The notes under the pieces: generated by a model
What the model was told of the DNA's origin: nothing
What the model saw: only the letters and a program-made list of their open reading frames with translations
The model's database searches: none
Source: Lachnospiraceae bacterium
GTDB taxonomy: Bacteria > Bacillota > Clostridia > Lachnospirales > Lachnospiraceae
NCBI GenBank assembly: GCA_030523275.1
Contig: JAUNIX010000029.1
Coordinates: 1 to 43,106, forward strand
Length of the DNA: 43,106 nucleotides
Direction: 5' to 3'
Program-made: the position numbers and the translations under genes
Shown: one piece after another, positions 24,176 through 33,228 of the stretch
Layout of the letters: every line of letters starts with the position of its first letter
Position numbering within the stretch: the first letter of the stretch is position 1

Positions 24176-25699
24176 ATGAAAAGAAACAGAAAACAAAAGT
24201 ATAGCCGTAGAATGATACCTCTGGTATTGCTGGTTGTCTTGATCATGGGACTGGTAACAGGCTGTGGTTCGAAAAATAAGGTAGAAGCATCTAAGGTAAA
24301 ATCTGCAGATGACCTGGAGAATAAGTCGATCGGTGTACAGCTTGGTACGACAGGAGATATTTATGCATCTGATGTTAAAGGTGCGAAAATGCAGAGATTT
24401 AACAAAGGCGCAGACGCTGTGCAGGCGTTAAAGCAGGGAAAAGTCGATGTTGTGATTATCGATGAACAGCCGGCGAAAGCTTTTGTAAGTCGAAATCGTG
24501 ATTTATCTATTTTAGAGGAACCTTTTGCAGAAGAAGAATATGCCATTGCGATTGCAAAAGATAATACACAGTTACAAGACCAGATCAATGGTGCTTTAAA
24601 AGAATTAAAAGAAGAGGGTACTTTAAAACAGATTATTGGCAACTATATTGGCGATGATACGAAAGGAAAACAGCCGTATAAATCACCAGATGATGTGAAA
24701 TATACAAATGGAACATTAGTCATGGCGACAAATGCCGAGTTTGAACCATATGAATATAAAAAGAAAGGCAAGATTGTTGGTATTGATGCAGAGATGGCAA
24801 AAGCAGTTGCCGATAAATTAGGCAAAAAATTAGAAATCCAGGATATTGCCTTTGATTCGATTATCACAGCGGTGCAGTCTGGAAAAGCGGATGTTGGGAT
24901 TGCCGGAATGACAGTGACAGAGGATCGTTTAAAGAATATTAACTTCTCTGATTCCTATACAACTGCAAAGCAGGTTATCATTGTAAGAAATGGAAAGTCA
25001 GCTAGTTCGTTTGATCTCAAAGAGAGTATTTATAATAACTTCCAAAAAGATAGCCGATGGAAATATATTGCAGATGGTTTGTTAGTAACCATTCAGATTA
25101 CCGTCTGCGCGGTTATCATTGGTATCATTTTAGGATTTTTAATTGCGATCATCCGTTCATCTTGTGATATGACAGGTAAGTTTAAACTATTAAACTGGAT
25201 CATGAAAGCTTATTTGACGGTTATTCGTGGCACACCATCGATGATTCAATTGTTGATTATTTATTATGTTATCTTTGCTTCGAGCAATGTCAATAAAGTA
25301 TTGGTGGCAACCTTGGCATTTGGTTTGAACTCCTCTGCTTATATTGCCGAAATCGTCCGTTCTGGTATCATGTCAATTGATATTGGTCAATTTGAGGCTG
25401 GACGAAGCTTAGGATTTACATATCCACAGACAATGCGATACTTTATTCTTCCACAGGCATTTAAGAATGTTTTGCCTGCATTAGGTAATGAATTTATCGT
25501 ATTATTAAAGGAAACTTCAATTTCCGGTTACATTGGAATTATGGATATTACGCGTGGTGGTGATACGATTCGAAGCCTGACATATGAAGCGTTCTTCCCA
25601 TTGATTACCGTTGCAATTGTTTATCTGATCATGGTTATGGGATTATCCGCGTTAGTAGGAAAACTGGAAAGGAGCCTGAGAAATGATGAAAGACAGTAA
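24176..25699 (+). CDS. Amino-acid ABC transporter: permuted binding domain fused to permease
   Basis: A 507-residue fusion. The start is ATG 24176, behind AAGGATGAGG. A lipobox-like LVTGC ends the signal segment. Residues about 40-155 match the second lobe plus the C-terminal crossover of a family 3 solute-binding protein ([54 protein letters not shown]). Residues about 170-275 match the first lobe ([52 protein letters not shown]). Then follows a HisM/GlnP-type permease ([53 protein letters not shown]). The lobes are thus in reversed order compared with normal binding proteins. The substrate is likely a polar amino acid. It overlaps the ATPase gene by 17 bases. Confidence 0.9.
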   Translation: MKRNRKQKYSRRMIPLVLLVVLIMGLVTGCGSKNKVEASKVKSADDLENKSIGVQLGTTGDIYASDVKGAKMQRFNKGADAVQALKQGKVDVVIIDEQPAKAFVSRNRDLSILEEPFAEEEYAIAIAKDNTQLQDQINGALKELKEEGTLKQIIGNYIGDDTKGKQPYKSPDDVKYTNGTLVMATNAEFEPYEYKKKGKIVGIDAEMAKAVADKLGKKLEIQDIAFDSIITAVQSGKADVGIAGMTVTEDRLKNINFSDSYTTAKQVIIVRNGKSASSFDLKESIYNNFQKDSRWKYIADGLLVTIQITVCAVIIGIILGFLIAIIRSSCDMTGKFKLLNWIMKAYLTVIRGTPSMIQLLIIYYVIFASSNVNKVLVATLAFGLNSSAYIAEIVRSGIMSIDIGQFEAGRSLGFTYPQTMRYFILPQAFKNVLPALGNEFIVLLKETSISGYIGIMDITRGGDTIRSLTYEAFFPLITVAIVYLIMVMGLSALVGKLERSLRNDERQ

Positions 25700-26426
25700 T
25701 GCAATGATTCACGTAGAAAAACTGAAAAAGTCTTTTGGTGATGTCCATGTATTAAATGGAATTACAACCGATATAAAAAAGGGTGAAGTGTTAGTTATCC
25801 TAGGACCATCCGGATGTGGAAAGTCAACGTTTTTAAGATGCTTAAATCTTTTGGAAACACCAACTGGAGGAAAAATTTATCTGGATGGAACAGAGATTAC
25901 AGATCCCAAAAATAATATTAACAAGACTCGTCAATCCATGATGATGGTATTCCAGCATTTTAATCTGTTTCCACATAAGACCATTCTTGAAAATCTGACG
26001 ATTGCTCCGATTAAATTAAAAGGTTTATCAAAAGAAGAAGCAAATAAAAAAGGAATGGAACTTTTAGAGAGAGTTGGATTAGGAGAGAAAGCAAATGCGT
26101 ACCCATCCCAGTTATCTGGTGGACAAAAACAGCGTGTTGCGATTTGCCGTGCGTTGGCGATGGATCCGGAAGTCATCTTATTTGACGAGCCAACTTCTGC
26201 TTTAGATCCGGAAATGGTTGGTGAAGTATTAGATGTTATGAAAGAACTTGCCCAGAGTGGAATGACAATGATCTGCGTTACACATGAAATGGGATTTGCA
26301 AGAGAAGTTGCAAATCGAATCATTTTCTTAGATGAAGGCAAGATTGCTGAGGATGGCACACCGGAACAGGTATTTGATCATCCAAAAAATGAACGTTTAA
26401 AATCATTCTTATCAAAAATATTATAA
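25683..26426 (+). CDS. Amino-acid ABC transporter ATP-binding protein (GlnQ type)
   Basis: A 247-residue polar-amino-acid ABC ATPase. Walker [11 protein letters not shown]-loop [13 protein letters not shown], signature [11 protein letters not shown] and Walker [14 protein letters not shown] are complete, and the H-loop is VTHEMGFA. It pairs with the upstream fused receptor-permease, so the transporter needs only two polypeptides. The start ATG follows AAAGGAG inside the preceding gene. The glnQ symbol is not assigned because glutamine specificity is not visible. Confidence 0.94.
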   Translation: MMKDSNAMIHVEKLKKSFGDVHVLNGITTDIKKGEVLVILGPSGCGKSTFLRCLNLLETPTGGKIYLDGTEITDPKNNINKTRQSMMMVFQHFNLFPHKTILENLTIAPIKLKGLSKEEANKKGMELLERVGLGEKANAYPSQLSGGQKQRVAICRALAMDPEVILFDEPTSALDPEMVGEVLDVMKELAQSGMTMICVTHEMGFAREVANRIIFLDEGKIAEDGTPEQVFDHPKNERLKSFLSKIL

Positions 26427-26449
26427 TTAAATCTTATAAAAGGTCTCAT

Positions 26450-26489
26450 AAAACGCTGTCAGCAAAATTTTTGTTGATGGCGTTTTTTT
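26450..26489 (+). terminator. Terminator of the amino-acid ABC operon
   Basis: AAAACGC-TG-TCAGCAAAA pairs with TTTTGTTGAT-GGCGTTTT, followed by T residues. Outer arms resemble those of the terminator at 15564-15613, and both precede a copy of the same dispersed repeat. Confidence 0.85.
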
Positions 26490-26582
26490 ACGCGAAGGCA
26501 CAAGGTAAACGGAAACGCTTGTATTTCCATTTGCCGCCGCACGCGAACCAATGAAACTCACAGAGCGTGTTTCATTCGGTTT
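26490..26582. repeat. 94-bp dispersed structured repeat, copy 2
   Basis: About 91 percent identical by eye to 15614-15707, with most changes in the small central hairpin (GGAAACGC-TT-GTATTTCC here). Ends with GTTTCATTCGGTTT. It lies between the ABC terminator and the leader of the flavin cassette. Confidence 0.8.
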
Positions 26583-26590
26583 ATTCCGTA

Positions 26591-26683
26591 TTATTAAAAA
26601 ACTTTAATAAATGTTCTCAATAAGAAAAACCTTATTGAAAAAAGATGCTCAGCAACAGGTTGAATCCCTGTTGCTTTTTCTTT
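26591..26683 (+). promoter_or_regulatory. Leader of the flavin cassette: palindrome, hairpin and terminator
   Basis: TTATTAAA-AAAC-TTTAATAA (26591-26610) is a perfect inverted repeat. CAATAAG (26618-26624) pairs with CTTATTG (26631-26637), and AGCAACAGG (26651-26659) pairs with CCTGTTGCT (26667-26675), followed by TTTTCTTT. The last hairpin is a good terminator that stands only about 15 bases before the apbE start and after any possible promoter, so it may be an attenuator. I see no known riboswitch class in it, and no clear -35/-10 pair. Confidence 0.45.
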
Positions 26684-26697
26684 ATGATATTAAAGTA

Positions 26698-27789
26698 ATG
26701 AATAAAATGAGAATGAAAATCAATATTAAAACTAAATATAGAATTATTTACATCCTTTTTATCTTTTGTACGATTCTTCTAAGTGGCTGTTCGTTACCAA
26801 CATCAAATGAACAAGAGAAAGATTCTAAGCAGATTGCATCAAACAATCAAGAGGAGTCTTCCATAGAAATTTTTGCAATGGATACCTATATGACTTTAAA
26901 GGCATATGGAGAAAATCGGGAAGAAGCTTTGGCAGTGGCACAAACAGAAATTGAACGTCTGGATGCCCTGTGGTCAGTCGGAGAGAGTGATAGTGAAGTT
27001 TCAAAGCTAAATAGAGAGAAAAAGCTAACGGTATCTGACGAAACAATGAAACTTCTCACCTGTGCAAAAGATATTTCCAAACAGACGAAAGGCGCGTTTG
27101 ATATAACCATTTACCCACTGATGAATTTATGGGGGTTTACGACTCAGAAATATAAAGTGCCGACAAAGGATGAGATCAATCAAATTTTAAACTCTCAGGT
27201 TGGTATGGATAAAGTGGAAGTGAGTGCAAAAACCAATAAGGTCACGTTAAAAGACAATGCACAGATTGATCTTGGAGGTATTGCGAAAGGATACACGTCA
27301 AGTCAAGTAGCTAAGATTTATGAGGATTGTGGTGTTGAGAGTGGAGTGATTAGTCTCGGTGGCAATGTACAGGCGATTGGAACGAAAGTAGACGGCAGTC
27401 GCTGGAAAGTGGGTATTCAGTCCCCAAATGATTCCATGGATATGGTGGGAACTTATGAGGCAAAGGATGAGGCGGTCATTACATCTGGTGGCTATGAACG
27501 TTATTTTGAAGAAAATGGAAAAACATATCATCATATATTAGATCCTGCGACTGGAAAACCGACAGAAAAGGATTTAATATCGGTGACGGTTATAAGTAAA
27601 GATGGAACGAAAGCAGATTGTCTGTCTACGACATTATTTGTACTTGGAAAAGAGAAAGCACAGGCATATTGGAAAAAATATAAAGATGAATTCGATATGA
27701 TCTTAGTGGATGAAAACAATAAGATATGGATAACGAAGGGAATCAAAAAACATTTCACATCTGACTATGAGTATCAGGTCATCGATTAA
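26698..27789 (+). CDS. apbE: FAD:protein FMN transferase (ApbE family) lipoprotein
   Basis: About 363 residues. A signal segment ends in the lipobox ILLSGC, so the enzyme sits on the outer face of the membrane. It uses FAD to attach FMN to a Thr or Ser of target proteins. Family motifs are FAMDTYMTLKAYG, DALWSVGESDSEVSKLN, IDLGGIAKGYTSSQVAKIY, ISLGGNVQAIG and HHILDPATGKPTEKDLISVT with the Mg-binding Asp in TKADCLSTTLFVLG. Start choice is uncertain: ATGs at 26698, 26707 and 26713 all lack a strong site; upstream extension would cross the leader terminator. Five candidate FMN-acceptor domains follow directly. Confidence 0.93.
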   Translation: MNKMRMKINIKTKYRIIYILFIFCTILLSGCSLPTSNEQEKDSKQIASNNQEESSIEIFAMDTYMTLKAYGENREEALAVAQTEIERLDALWSVGESDSEVSKLNREKKLTVSDETMKLLTCAKDISKQTKGAFDITIYPLMNLWGFTTQKYKVPTKDEINQILNSQVGMDKVEVSAKTNKVTLKDNAQIDLGGIAKGYTSSQVAKIYEDCGVESGVISLGGNVQAIGTKVDGSRWKVGIQSPNDSMDMVGTYEAKDEAVITSGGYERYFEENGKTYHHILDPATGKPTEKDLISVTVISKDGTKADCLSTTLFVLGKEKAQAYWKKYKDEFDMILVDENNKIWITKGIKKHFTSDYEYQVID

Positions 27790-27808
27790 AGAATGGGAGA
27801 GAGTATAT

Positions 27809-29425
27809 ATGAAAATTTTGAAAAAGTTTAAAAGTTTAAAAAATTTAAATCTCGTGCAATTTGTACCGCTAATTTTTGTTGTCAGTCTGGTTGTTAATAG
27901 TGTGACTGGTTACACCGCACCGAAAGCAATCGAAACACCTGTGACAAAAACACAAGAAGTGGAGGCAAAGAGTAGTGAGAAAAGTACGACAGAAAAGGAT
28001 AAAACTGCCTCAAATACCAGTGATGTTGATTTGAGCAAAATTAGTGATGGTACTTATGAGGGCACAGGAACCGGATTTCGTGGGCAGATTAAAGTTTCCG
28101 TTACTGTGAAGGATCATAAGATTACGGCAATTCGTGTTTTAAGTAAACAAGATGATAGTGCATATTTTAATCGTGCATCATCAGGAGTCATTCAGAGTAT
28201 TTTGAATAAACAATCTTTAAAAGTAGATATGGTTAGTGGAGCTACGTATAGTTCCAGAGGGATTATTGCGGCTGTTAAAAATGCTTTGACAGGAGAAGAA
28301 GACAATCATTCGGCGGCTGGAGCTGGAGGTAGTGTTGGAACAGGTTCTGCGAAAAAACTGGCAAAGGCAAAAGAATCTGGAATCTATAAAGATGGTACTT
28401 TTATCGGAACGGGAAAGGGATTTCGTGGGACCATAAAAGTGGCGGTCACAATTAAAAATAACAAGATTACAAAGATTAAAGTGTTAAGTAAAAAAGACGA
28501 TAATGCATATTTTAATCGCGCAAAATCAGGTGTAATTGCAAGAATAATCAAAAAACAGTCGACCAATGTGGATACAGTCAGCGGAGCAACCTACAGTTCT
28601 AACGGAATTATTTCTGCTGTGCGGGATGCGTTAAAGAAAGCATCTGTGAAGAAAACAGATAGTAACAAAAACAAGAATACCAGTACTGATTCATCAAAAG
28701 AGGCAAAATTAAAAGGAACATACAAAGATGGTACCTATCTTGGTACTGGTGAAGGGTTTGGAGGAAATCTGACAGTCTCAGTAACAATTAAGGACAATCG
28801 TATGACTAAGATTAAAGTGGTTAAAAATGAAGGCGATGATAAAACTTTCCTGGATAATGCCAAAGGTGTCATTACGAAGATGTTAAAAAATCAAAATACA
28901 GATGTGGATGTCATCAGTGGAGCAACCTATAGTTCCAAAGGGATTATTGAAGCGGTAAAAGATGCTCTTAGCAAGGCAAAAATAAATAATTCCGATAAAA
29001 AACCCGATGCAACAACAGAAAATCAAAAGCCAGAGGCAACGACGGAAGAAGAAAATCACGCTTCAACAGCGACAACGGAGGAGCAGAAAACGGAAACCTC
29101 TACTGAGGAAAATAAGATCAAAGATGGAACCTATAAAGGCAGTGCAACCTGTCATCCTGATGATGATAGAGATTTTGATGCTTATGAATTAAATCTAGAA
29201 GTAGTTGTAAAAGATGGAAGGATTACTGCGATACAAAATGTAAAGGGTAGTGGAAGTAATTATATTACTGCAAATAATGGATTTATCAAAGATGCCAAAA
29301 ATAAAATTGTTCCACAACTATTAGCCGGCAAATCAACCTCTGAAATTGATATGGTCAGTGGTGCAACCTGTTCTTCCAAAGCAATTTTGGAAGCATACAA
29401 AGATGCCGTATCAAAGATAAAGTAA
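27809..29425 (+). CDS. Membrane-anchored protein with four FMN-binding domains
   Basis: A 538-residue exported protein with an N-terminal membrane segment (LVQFVPLIFVVSLVVNSV) and four FMN_bind domains at about residues 75-165, 190-285, 310-400 and 440-537. Each begins DGTY or DGTF and ends with the FMN-attachment motif: VSGATYSS, VSGATYSS, ISGATYSS and VSGATCSS. Thr/Lys/Glu-rich linkers separate them. ApbE from the adjacent gene should link FMN to each Thr, making a multi-flavin electron carrier outside the cell membrane. The fourth domain is the most divergent, with an HPDDDRDFDAYEL insert. Start at 27809 after GGGAGAGAG. Confidence 0.92.
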   Translation: MKILKKFKSLKNLNLVQFVPLIFVVSLVVNSVTGYTAPKAIETPVTKTQEVEAKSSEKSTTEKDKTASNTSDVDLSKISDGTYEGTGTGFRGQIKVSVTVKDHKITAIRVLSKQDDSAYFNRASSGVIQSILNKQSLKVDMVSGATYSSRGIIAAVKNALTGEEDNHSAAGAGGSVGTGSAKKLAKAKESGIYKDGTFIGTGKGFRGTIKVAVTIKNNKITKIKVLSKKDDNAYFNRAKSGVIARIIKKQSTNVDTVSGATYSSNGIISAVRDALKKASVKKTDSNKNKNTSTDSSKEAKLKGTYKDGTYLGTGEGFGGNLTVSVTIKDNRMTKIKVVKNEGDDKTFLDNAKGVITKMLKNQNTDVDVISGATYSSKGIIEAVKDALSKAKINNSDKKPDATTENQKPEATTEEENHASTATTEEQKTETSTEENKIKDGTYKGSATCHPDDDRDFDAYELNLEVVVKDGRITAIQNVKGSGSNYITANNGFIKDAKNKIVPQLLAGKSTSEIDMVSGATCSSKAILEAYKDAVSKIK

Positions 29426-29444
29426 AAGAAAGAGGATAAATGTT

Positions 29445-29873
29445 ATGAAACGATTTTTTGGAAATCAGAAGCATTTTTTGATGCGGTTGATCAATTTATG
29501 TCTCTTGGTTGCAGTTTGTGTTGGATATAACAATATTGCAATAGTGCGAGCAAAAAAGGCTGCAGAAATTGAAAAGCAAAATCAGGCAATAAAGGAAGCT
29601 CAATTCACCTATCAAGATGGTACATATGAAGGAAGTGGAACGGGCTTCGGGGGCGAAATTATTGTTAATGTAACTATAAAAAAGGGTTCTATCACCGAGA
29701 TTGAGATGAAAAAAGCAGATGGGGAAGACTCCGCATATTTAGATAATGCAAAAAAAATAATTGATAATATGATCGATAGCCAAAGTGCAGATGTGGATGT
29801 TGCCAGTGGAGCAACCTATAGTTCCAAAGGAATTATAGAAGCTGTCAAAAATGCATTAAAGGAGGCTTCTTAA
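29445..29873 (+). CDS. Single FMN-binding-domain membrane protein
   Basis: A 142-residue protein: one membrane anchor (LINLCLLVAVCVGYNNIAIV) and one FMN_bind domain with the attachment motif DVASGATYSSKGIIEAV. The domain most resembles the third domain of the upstream protein (GSGTGFGGEIIVNVTIKKG). It would carry one covalent FMN near the membrane and could link the Fe-S membrane protein encoded just downstream to the multi-flavin protein. It is followed after one base by that gene, so the two are translationally coupled. Confidence 0.92.
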   Translation: MKRFFGNQKHFLMRLINLCLLVAVCVGYNNIAIVRAKKAAEIEKQNQAIKEAQFTYQDGTYEGSGTGFGGEIIVNVTIKKGSITEIEMKKADGEDSAYLDNAKKIIDNMIDSQSADVDVASGATYSSKGIIEAVKNALKEAS

Positions 29874-29874
29874 G

Positions 29875-30717
29875 ATGAAAACAAGAGAGATACATCGACT
29901 GCTTCGTCATATCATACAGATTATTTTTTTCTTGTGGATGCCGGCTTTGTATACTTCTGCATATTCTGGAATCCGCTATCTTATTGGTCAGATTCGTGTT
30001 GGAGAGCCGATTGAGGCAAATGGATTTGTCGTTATGCTGATTGCTCTTTGTGGATATACAATTTTATTTGGTAGATTTTTCTGTGGATATGCCTGTGCAT
30101 TTGGTAGTTTGGGCGATGGAATGTACGAGTTATTTCAGTGGATAAAAAAGAAATTAAAAATAAAAAAGAAAATTCAAATTCCAGAAGGGGTAAGTAAGAT
30201 ACTACAAAAATTGAAATACATTGTTTTATTTGGCTTGCTTTTGATTTATGGTTTGGGTATGACAGAGAGGTTTAGTGGCACAAGTCCTTGGGAAGTATTT
30301 TCTATGCTCTATAACGGTAATATACCAGATTTGTCTTATATCATTGGATGGATTTTATTTGTATTTATTTTGATTGGTATGAGTGTCAAAGAACGATTTT
30401 TTTGTCAATATTTGTGTCCGATGGGAGCTGTCTTTTCTTGGTTGCCAGTACTTCCTTTATCCGTGCTTGACCGTAATCGAGGAGAATGTTTACCAAAATG
30501 TCGGGCATGTAAGGTAAAATGCCCACTTGATATCGATATTAAGCGTAATCACAAAAATAGTGGTGAATGTATTCAATGCATGCAGTGTGTAGATATTTGT
30601 CCGAAACAAAACATACATTTGGGGTCAGGACAAAAATGGAAGGGAAATGAAATTCCTTTTGTAATAGTAAAATTAGCACTGCTCATTGTAATCTGTTTTC
30701 TTGCTACCAAGATGTAG
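29875..30717 (+). CDS. NapH-like 4Fe-4S membrane protein
   Basis: A 280-residue membrane protein of the NapH/NosR-C/RdxA type with about five membrane segments. Conserved membrane-edge motifs are FGRFFCGYACAFGSL and QYLCPMGAVFSW. Two ferredoxin-like clusters near the C-terminus, CLPKCRACKVKCPLDID and CIQCMQCVDICPK, should hold two 4Fe-4S centres on the cytoplasmic side. In related systems such a protein moves electrons from the quinone pool or cytoplasmic donors to periplasmic flavins. This is the likely electron entry point of the cassette. Starts one base after the preceding stop, with AAAGGAGG upstream inside the previous gene. Confidence 0.9.
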   Translation: MKTREIHRLLRHIIQIIFFLWMPALYTSAYSGIRYLIGQIRVGEPIEANGFVVMLIALCGYTILFGRFFCGYACAFGSLGDGMYELFQWIKKKLKIKKKIQIPEGVSKILQKLKYIVLFGLLLIYGLGMTERFSGTSPWEVFSMLYNGNIPDLSYIIGWILFVFILIGMSVKERFFCQYLCPMGAVFSWLPVLPLSVLDRNRGECLPKCRACKVKCPLDIDIKRNHKNSGECIQCMQCVDICPKQNIHLGSGQKWKGNEIPFVIVKLALLIVICFLATKM

Positions 30718-30764
30718 GAATACAGATAATACATAAATATTGCATTAAAAAGGAGGATATGTAC

Positions 30765-33005
30765 ATGCAATTAAAAAATTTAAAGAAAGCATTTGCGATT
30801 GCACTTGCTGGGGCGGTGATGACAACTGCTTCGCCTGTTACAACGCCAATTGTTCATGCTGTTAGCGTCAAGGCAGCAGATACACAGTCTGATGACATCA
30901 ATCTGAATGATGGAAGCTACACATTTGTTTATGCTGGATTAAGCTGGGATGAATATTGGAAATCAGAAGGTATCTATGGTGCTGGAGATGTCAGTTCATC
31001 TGACGTAAAAGATGACAAAGGGGAACTAGATAAAGGTGGATTTGATGCAGTTACCCGTGCAACAACCAATCATGGTTTACATCGTGGAAATTACCAATGT
31101 GATGTTACTATTTTTGATACAGATGGTAACACTTATGAGATGGATCATTGGGAGGGAGATAAGATAATTGTTTTAAAAGATGGAACAAGCGTTGAATTTA
31201 GTAAAGGTACCATTAAAAAAGCTGACGGAACAACTGCAACGATGAAGCATTATGAAGTAAATGGTACAAAATATGTTCCTATTGCGGTAAAAACAAGTGA
31301 TCTTGATGCATTAAAAGCAAACCATTATGTGGTGGAAAATGGTGGTACATTAGCTGGTGGATTTGGAGAACAACAATTACAATCATATACAGAGACCGCA
31401 AATGTAACTGCCAATACAAATGGACTAAAAGTTGCAACAAAAAATGCTGATGGTACATTTAGTTTTAGTGCCAGAAGAGCAGGAACAGAATCTGGATTGA
31501 AGGATCAGGATTTAAAGAAAGCAGAAAAAATTGTTGTAACAACAAAGGAAGCAAAAGATGCGCAGTCTTATGGATGTTTCTTACGTGTGGATTTAACCGG
31601 TGAAGATTACGGTGCATTAGGTGCAGCAATGCAGTCTGCAAAATGGACTTATTATGGAGAAGACGATACTTATACAACCCCATTAGAAAGTTATGGTACA
31701 AAATTTGCCGCAGATAACTGGATGCATAAATCGAATGGAATTCAGCTTGGATTAACAGAATCTGCTCGTTGCAAACTTCCAGAAGGATATGATGGAAGAG
31801 GATACTGGGAAATCACAGTTTCCGCTCTTGGATATGAAGATTATACAGTAAAAGTAGAGGTGACAGCTGATAATATTGTATATCCAGATAGTGATGAAGA
31901 GATTAATACAACGAAATTAGAAGCTGCTGTAAAAGACGCAGAAGCATTATCGAAAGATGACTATTGTCAGGATAAAGCCTGGGATAGTATGCAAGTTGAA
32001 TTGCAGGAAGCAAAAGATGAGTTAGCAGCACCTCATGCACAGGCAATTGTAGATGAATGTATTGCTCATTTACAGGCAGCGGTGAAAGATTTAAATAAAC
32101 ATGATTTTAAAGAAGTAAGTCGTGTGAATGCGACAACAACAAAAGTTGGTCTAGTTACATATAAATGTTCAAAATGTAATTTTGAAAAGAAAACAGAACT
32201 TGCAAAATTGCCATTATCTGCTTCTAATATTACATTGAATGGAAAAACAGCAACTTACAATGGAAAAGCAATCACTGTAGATGCAGCGAAGGTAACGGGA
32301 AGTAAAGGAAAAGTAACTTATAGCTATTACTCAGATGCAGCATGCACAAAAGCATTAAGTGGTGCCCCAGTTAATGCAGGAACATACTACGCAAAAGCAA
32401 GTGTTGCCGCAGATGATAACTATAATGCAGCAACAAGTGCAGCCGTAAAAATTGTGATTAAGAAGGCAAATTCAAGTATAACATTAACAGATACAACAGT
32501 GAATTATACCGGAAAGGCAATTGCTGTCAAAACAAAAGTGGCTGGAAGTAAAGGAAAAGTTACTTATACATATTATTCAGATAAGGCATGTAAAAAGAAA
32601 ATTGCTGCTCCAAAAAATGTTGGAACATACTATGTAAAAGCGAGTGTAGCAGCCGATACGAATTATAATGGAGCATCAACGAGCAAAGCAGCGAAGTTAG
32701 TGATCAAAAAAGGAAAACCAACGATCACAGTAAAAACACTTGCGAAGACATATAAGAAATCTGTTGTGAAGAAGAAAAAACAGACATTCAGCATTGGAGC
32801 TTCTGTCACAGGAAAAGGAAAATTATCTTATAAGAAAACTTCTGGCAGTTCAAAACTTTCTATCAATAAGAGTAATGGTAAAGTTACTGTGAAGAAAGGA
32901 ACAAAGAGTGGTACTTATAAAATAAAAGTAAAAGTAAGTGCAAAAGCTTCCAAAAACTACAATAGTGGTTCTACGACAAAGACAGTTACTGTAAAAGTGA
33001 AATAA
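30765..33005 (+). CDS. Secreted Tp47-like protein with FIVAR and MBG-like repeats
   Basis: A 746-residue secreted protein. A signal peptide is followed by a region (about residues 40-370) that aligns with the Treponema pallidum 47-kDa antigen Tp47: YAGLSWDEYWKSEG, GGFDAVTRATTNHGLHRG, TKYVPIAVKTSDL, GTFSFSARRAG and WTYYGEDDTYTTPLESYGTK. Then come a FIVAR helix bundle (about 379-444), a CSKC zinc-ribbon-like turn, and two MBG-like repeats with a Lys-rich C-terminal domain (to 746). No LPxTG sorting signal is present. Start 30765 lies 8 bases after AGGAGG; the ATG at 30759 is too close. Tp47 was reported to bind penicillin, but that function should not be transferred here. Confidence 0.88.
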   Translation: MQLKNLKKAFAIALAGAVMTTASPVTTPIVHAVSVKAADTQSDDINLNDGSYTFVYAGLSWDEYWKSEGIYGAGDVSSSDVKDDKGELDKGGFDAVTRATTNHGLHRGNYQCDVTIFDTDGNTYEMDHWEGDKIIVLKDGTSVEFSKGTIKKADGTTATMKHYEVNGTKYVPIAVKTSDLDALKANHYVVENGGTLAGGFGEQQLQSYTETANVTANTNGLKVATKNADGTFSFSARRAGTESGLKDQDLKKAEKIVVTTKEAKDAQSYGCFLRVDLTGEDYGALGAAMQSAKWTYYGEDDTYTTPLESYGTKFAADNWMHKSNGIQLGLTESARCKLPEGYDGRGYWEITVSALGYEDYTVKVEVTADNIVYPDSDEEINTTKLEAAVKDAEALSKDDYCQDKAWDSMQVELQEAKDELAAPHAQAIVDECIAHLQAAVKDLNKHDFKEVSRVNATTTKVGLVTYKCSKCNFEKKTELAKLPLSASNITLNGKTATYNGKAITVDAAKVTGSKGKVTYSYYSDAACTKALSGAPVNAGTYYAKASVAADDNYNAATSAAVKIVIKKANSSITLTDTTVNYTGKAIAVKTKVAGSKGKVTYTYYSDKACKKKIAAPKNVGTYYVKASVAADTNYNGASTSKAAKLVIKKGKPTITVKTLAKTYKKSVVKKKKQTFSIGASVTGKGKLSYKKTSGSSKLSINKSNGKVTVKKGTKSGTYKIKVKVSAKASKNYNSGSTTKTVTVKVK
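32244..33005 (+). repeat. 762-bp duplicated 3' region, copy 1
   Basis: This segment aligns without gaps to 34495-35256 at a constant offset of 2251 bases. By eye only a handful of substitutions are visible, mostly in the first 35 bases and near the end (for example AAAAGCTTCCAAAAAC here). It encodes the two MBG-like repeats and the Lys-rich C-terminal domain, including the stop codon. Confidence 0.95.
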
Positions 33006-33023
33006 TATAAATTATGAATGATA

Positions 33024-33073
33024 GAGTTCGTGTAAAAAATGCATTTAGCAGTTTTTTACCGAACTCTTTTTTT
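33024..33073 (+). terminator. Terminator after the first Tp47-like gene
   Basis: GAGTTCG-TGTAAAAAATGC pairs with GCAGTTTTTTAC-CGAACTC and is followed by seven T residues. Confidence 0.9.
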
Positions 33074-33146
33074 CATTAAATTATTTAATGAAAAAATTCA
33101 TCCAATAATTGTATTGAAAATATATTAAAAATTAATTAATATATTT

Positions 33147-33201
33147 ATATGATATTGATTATTAATATCATATGCACAAGCGCGCAGTGCTAATCTATAA
33201 T
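33147..33201 (+). promoter_or_regulatory. Palindrome and promoter of the second Tp47-like gene
   Basis: A perfect 10-bp inverted repeat, ATATGATATT (33147-33156) and AATATCATAT (33164-33173), stands just upstream of TGCACA (33173-33178), a 17-base spacer and TATAAT (33196-33201). The palindrome has the A/T-rich TGATAT...ATATCA look of Fur/Per-type operators but does not match a consensus exactly. The second gene therefore has its own promoter, separate from the cassette. Confidence 0.5.
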
Positions 33202-33228
33202 AATGCAAAATGAAAATAGGAGGTTCAC

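Noticed and set aside
32708..33005. Sortase-anchored surface protein
   Set aside because: The C-terminus has no LPxTG-type motif, hydrophobic segment or charged tail; it ends in TVTVKVK.
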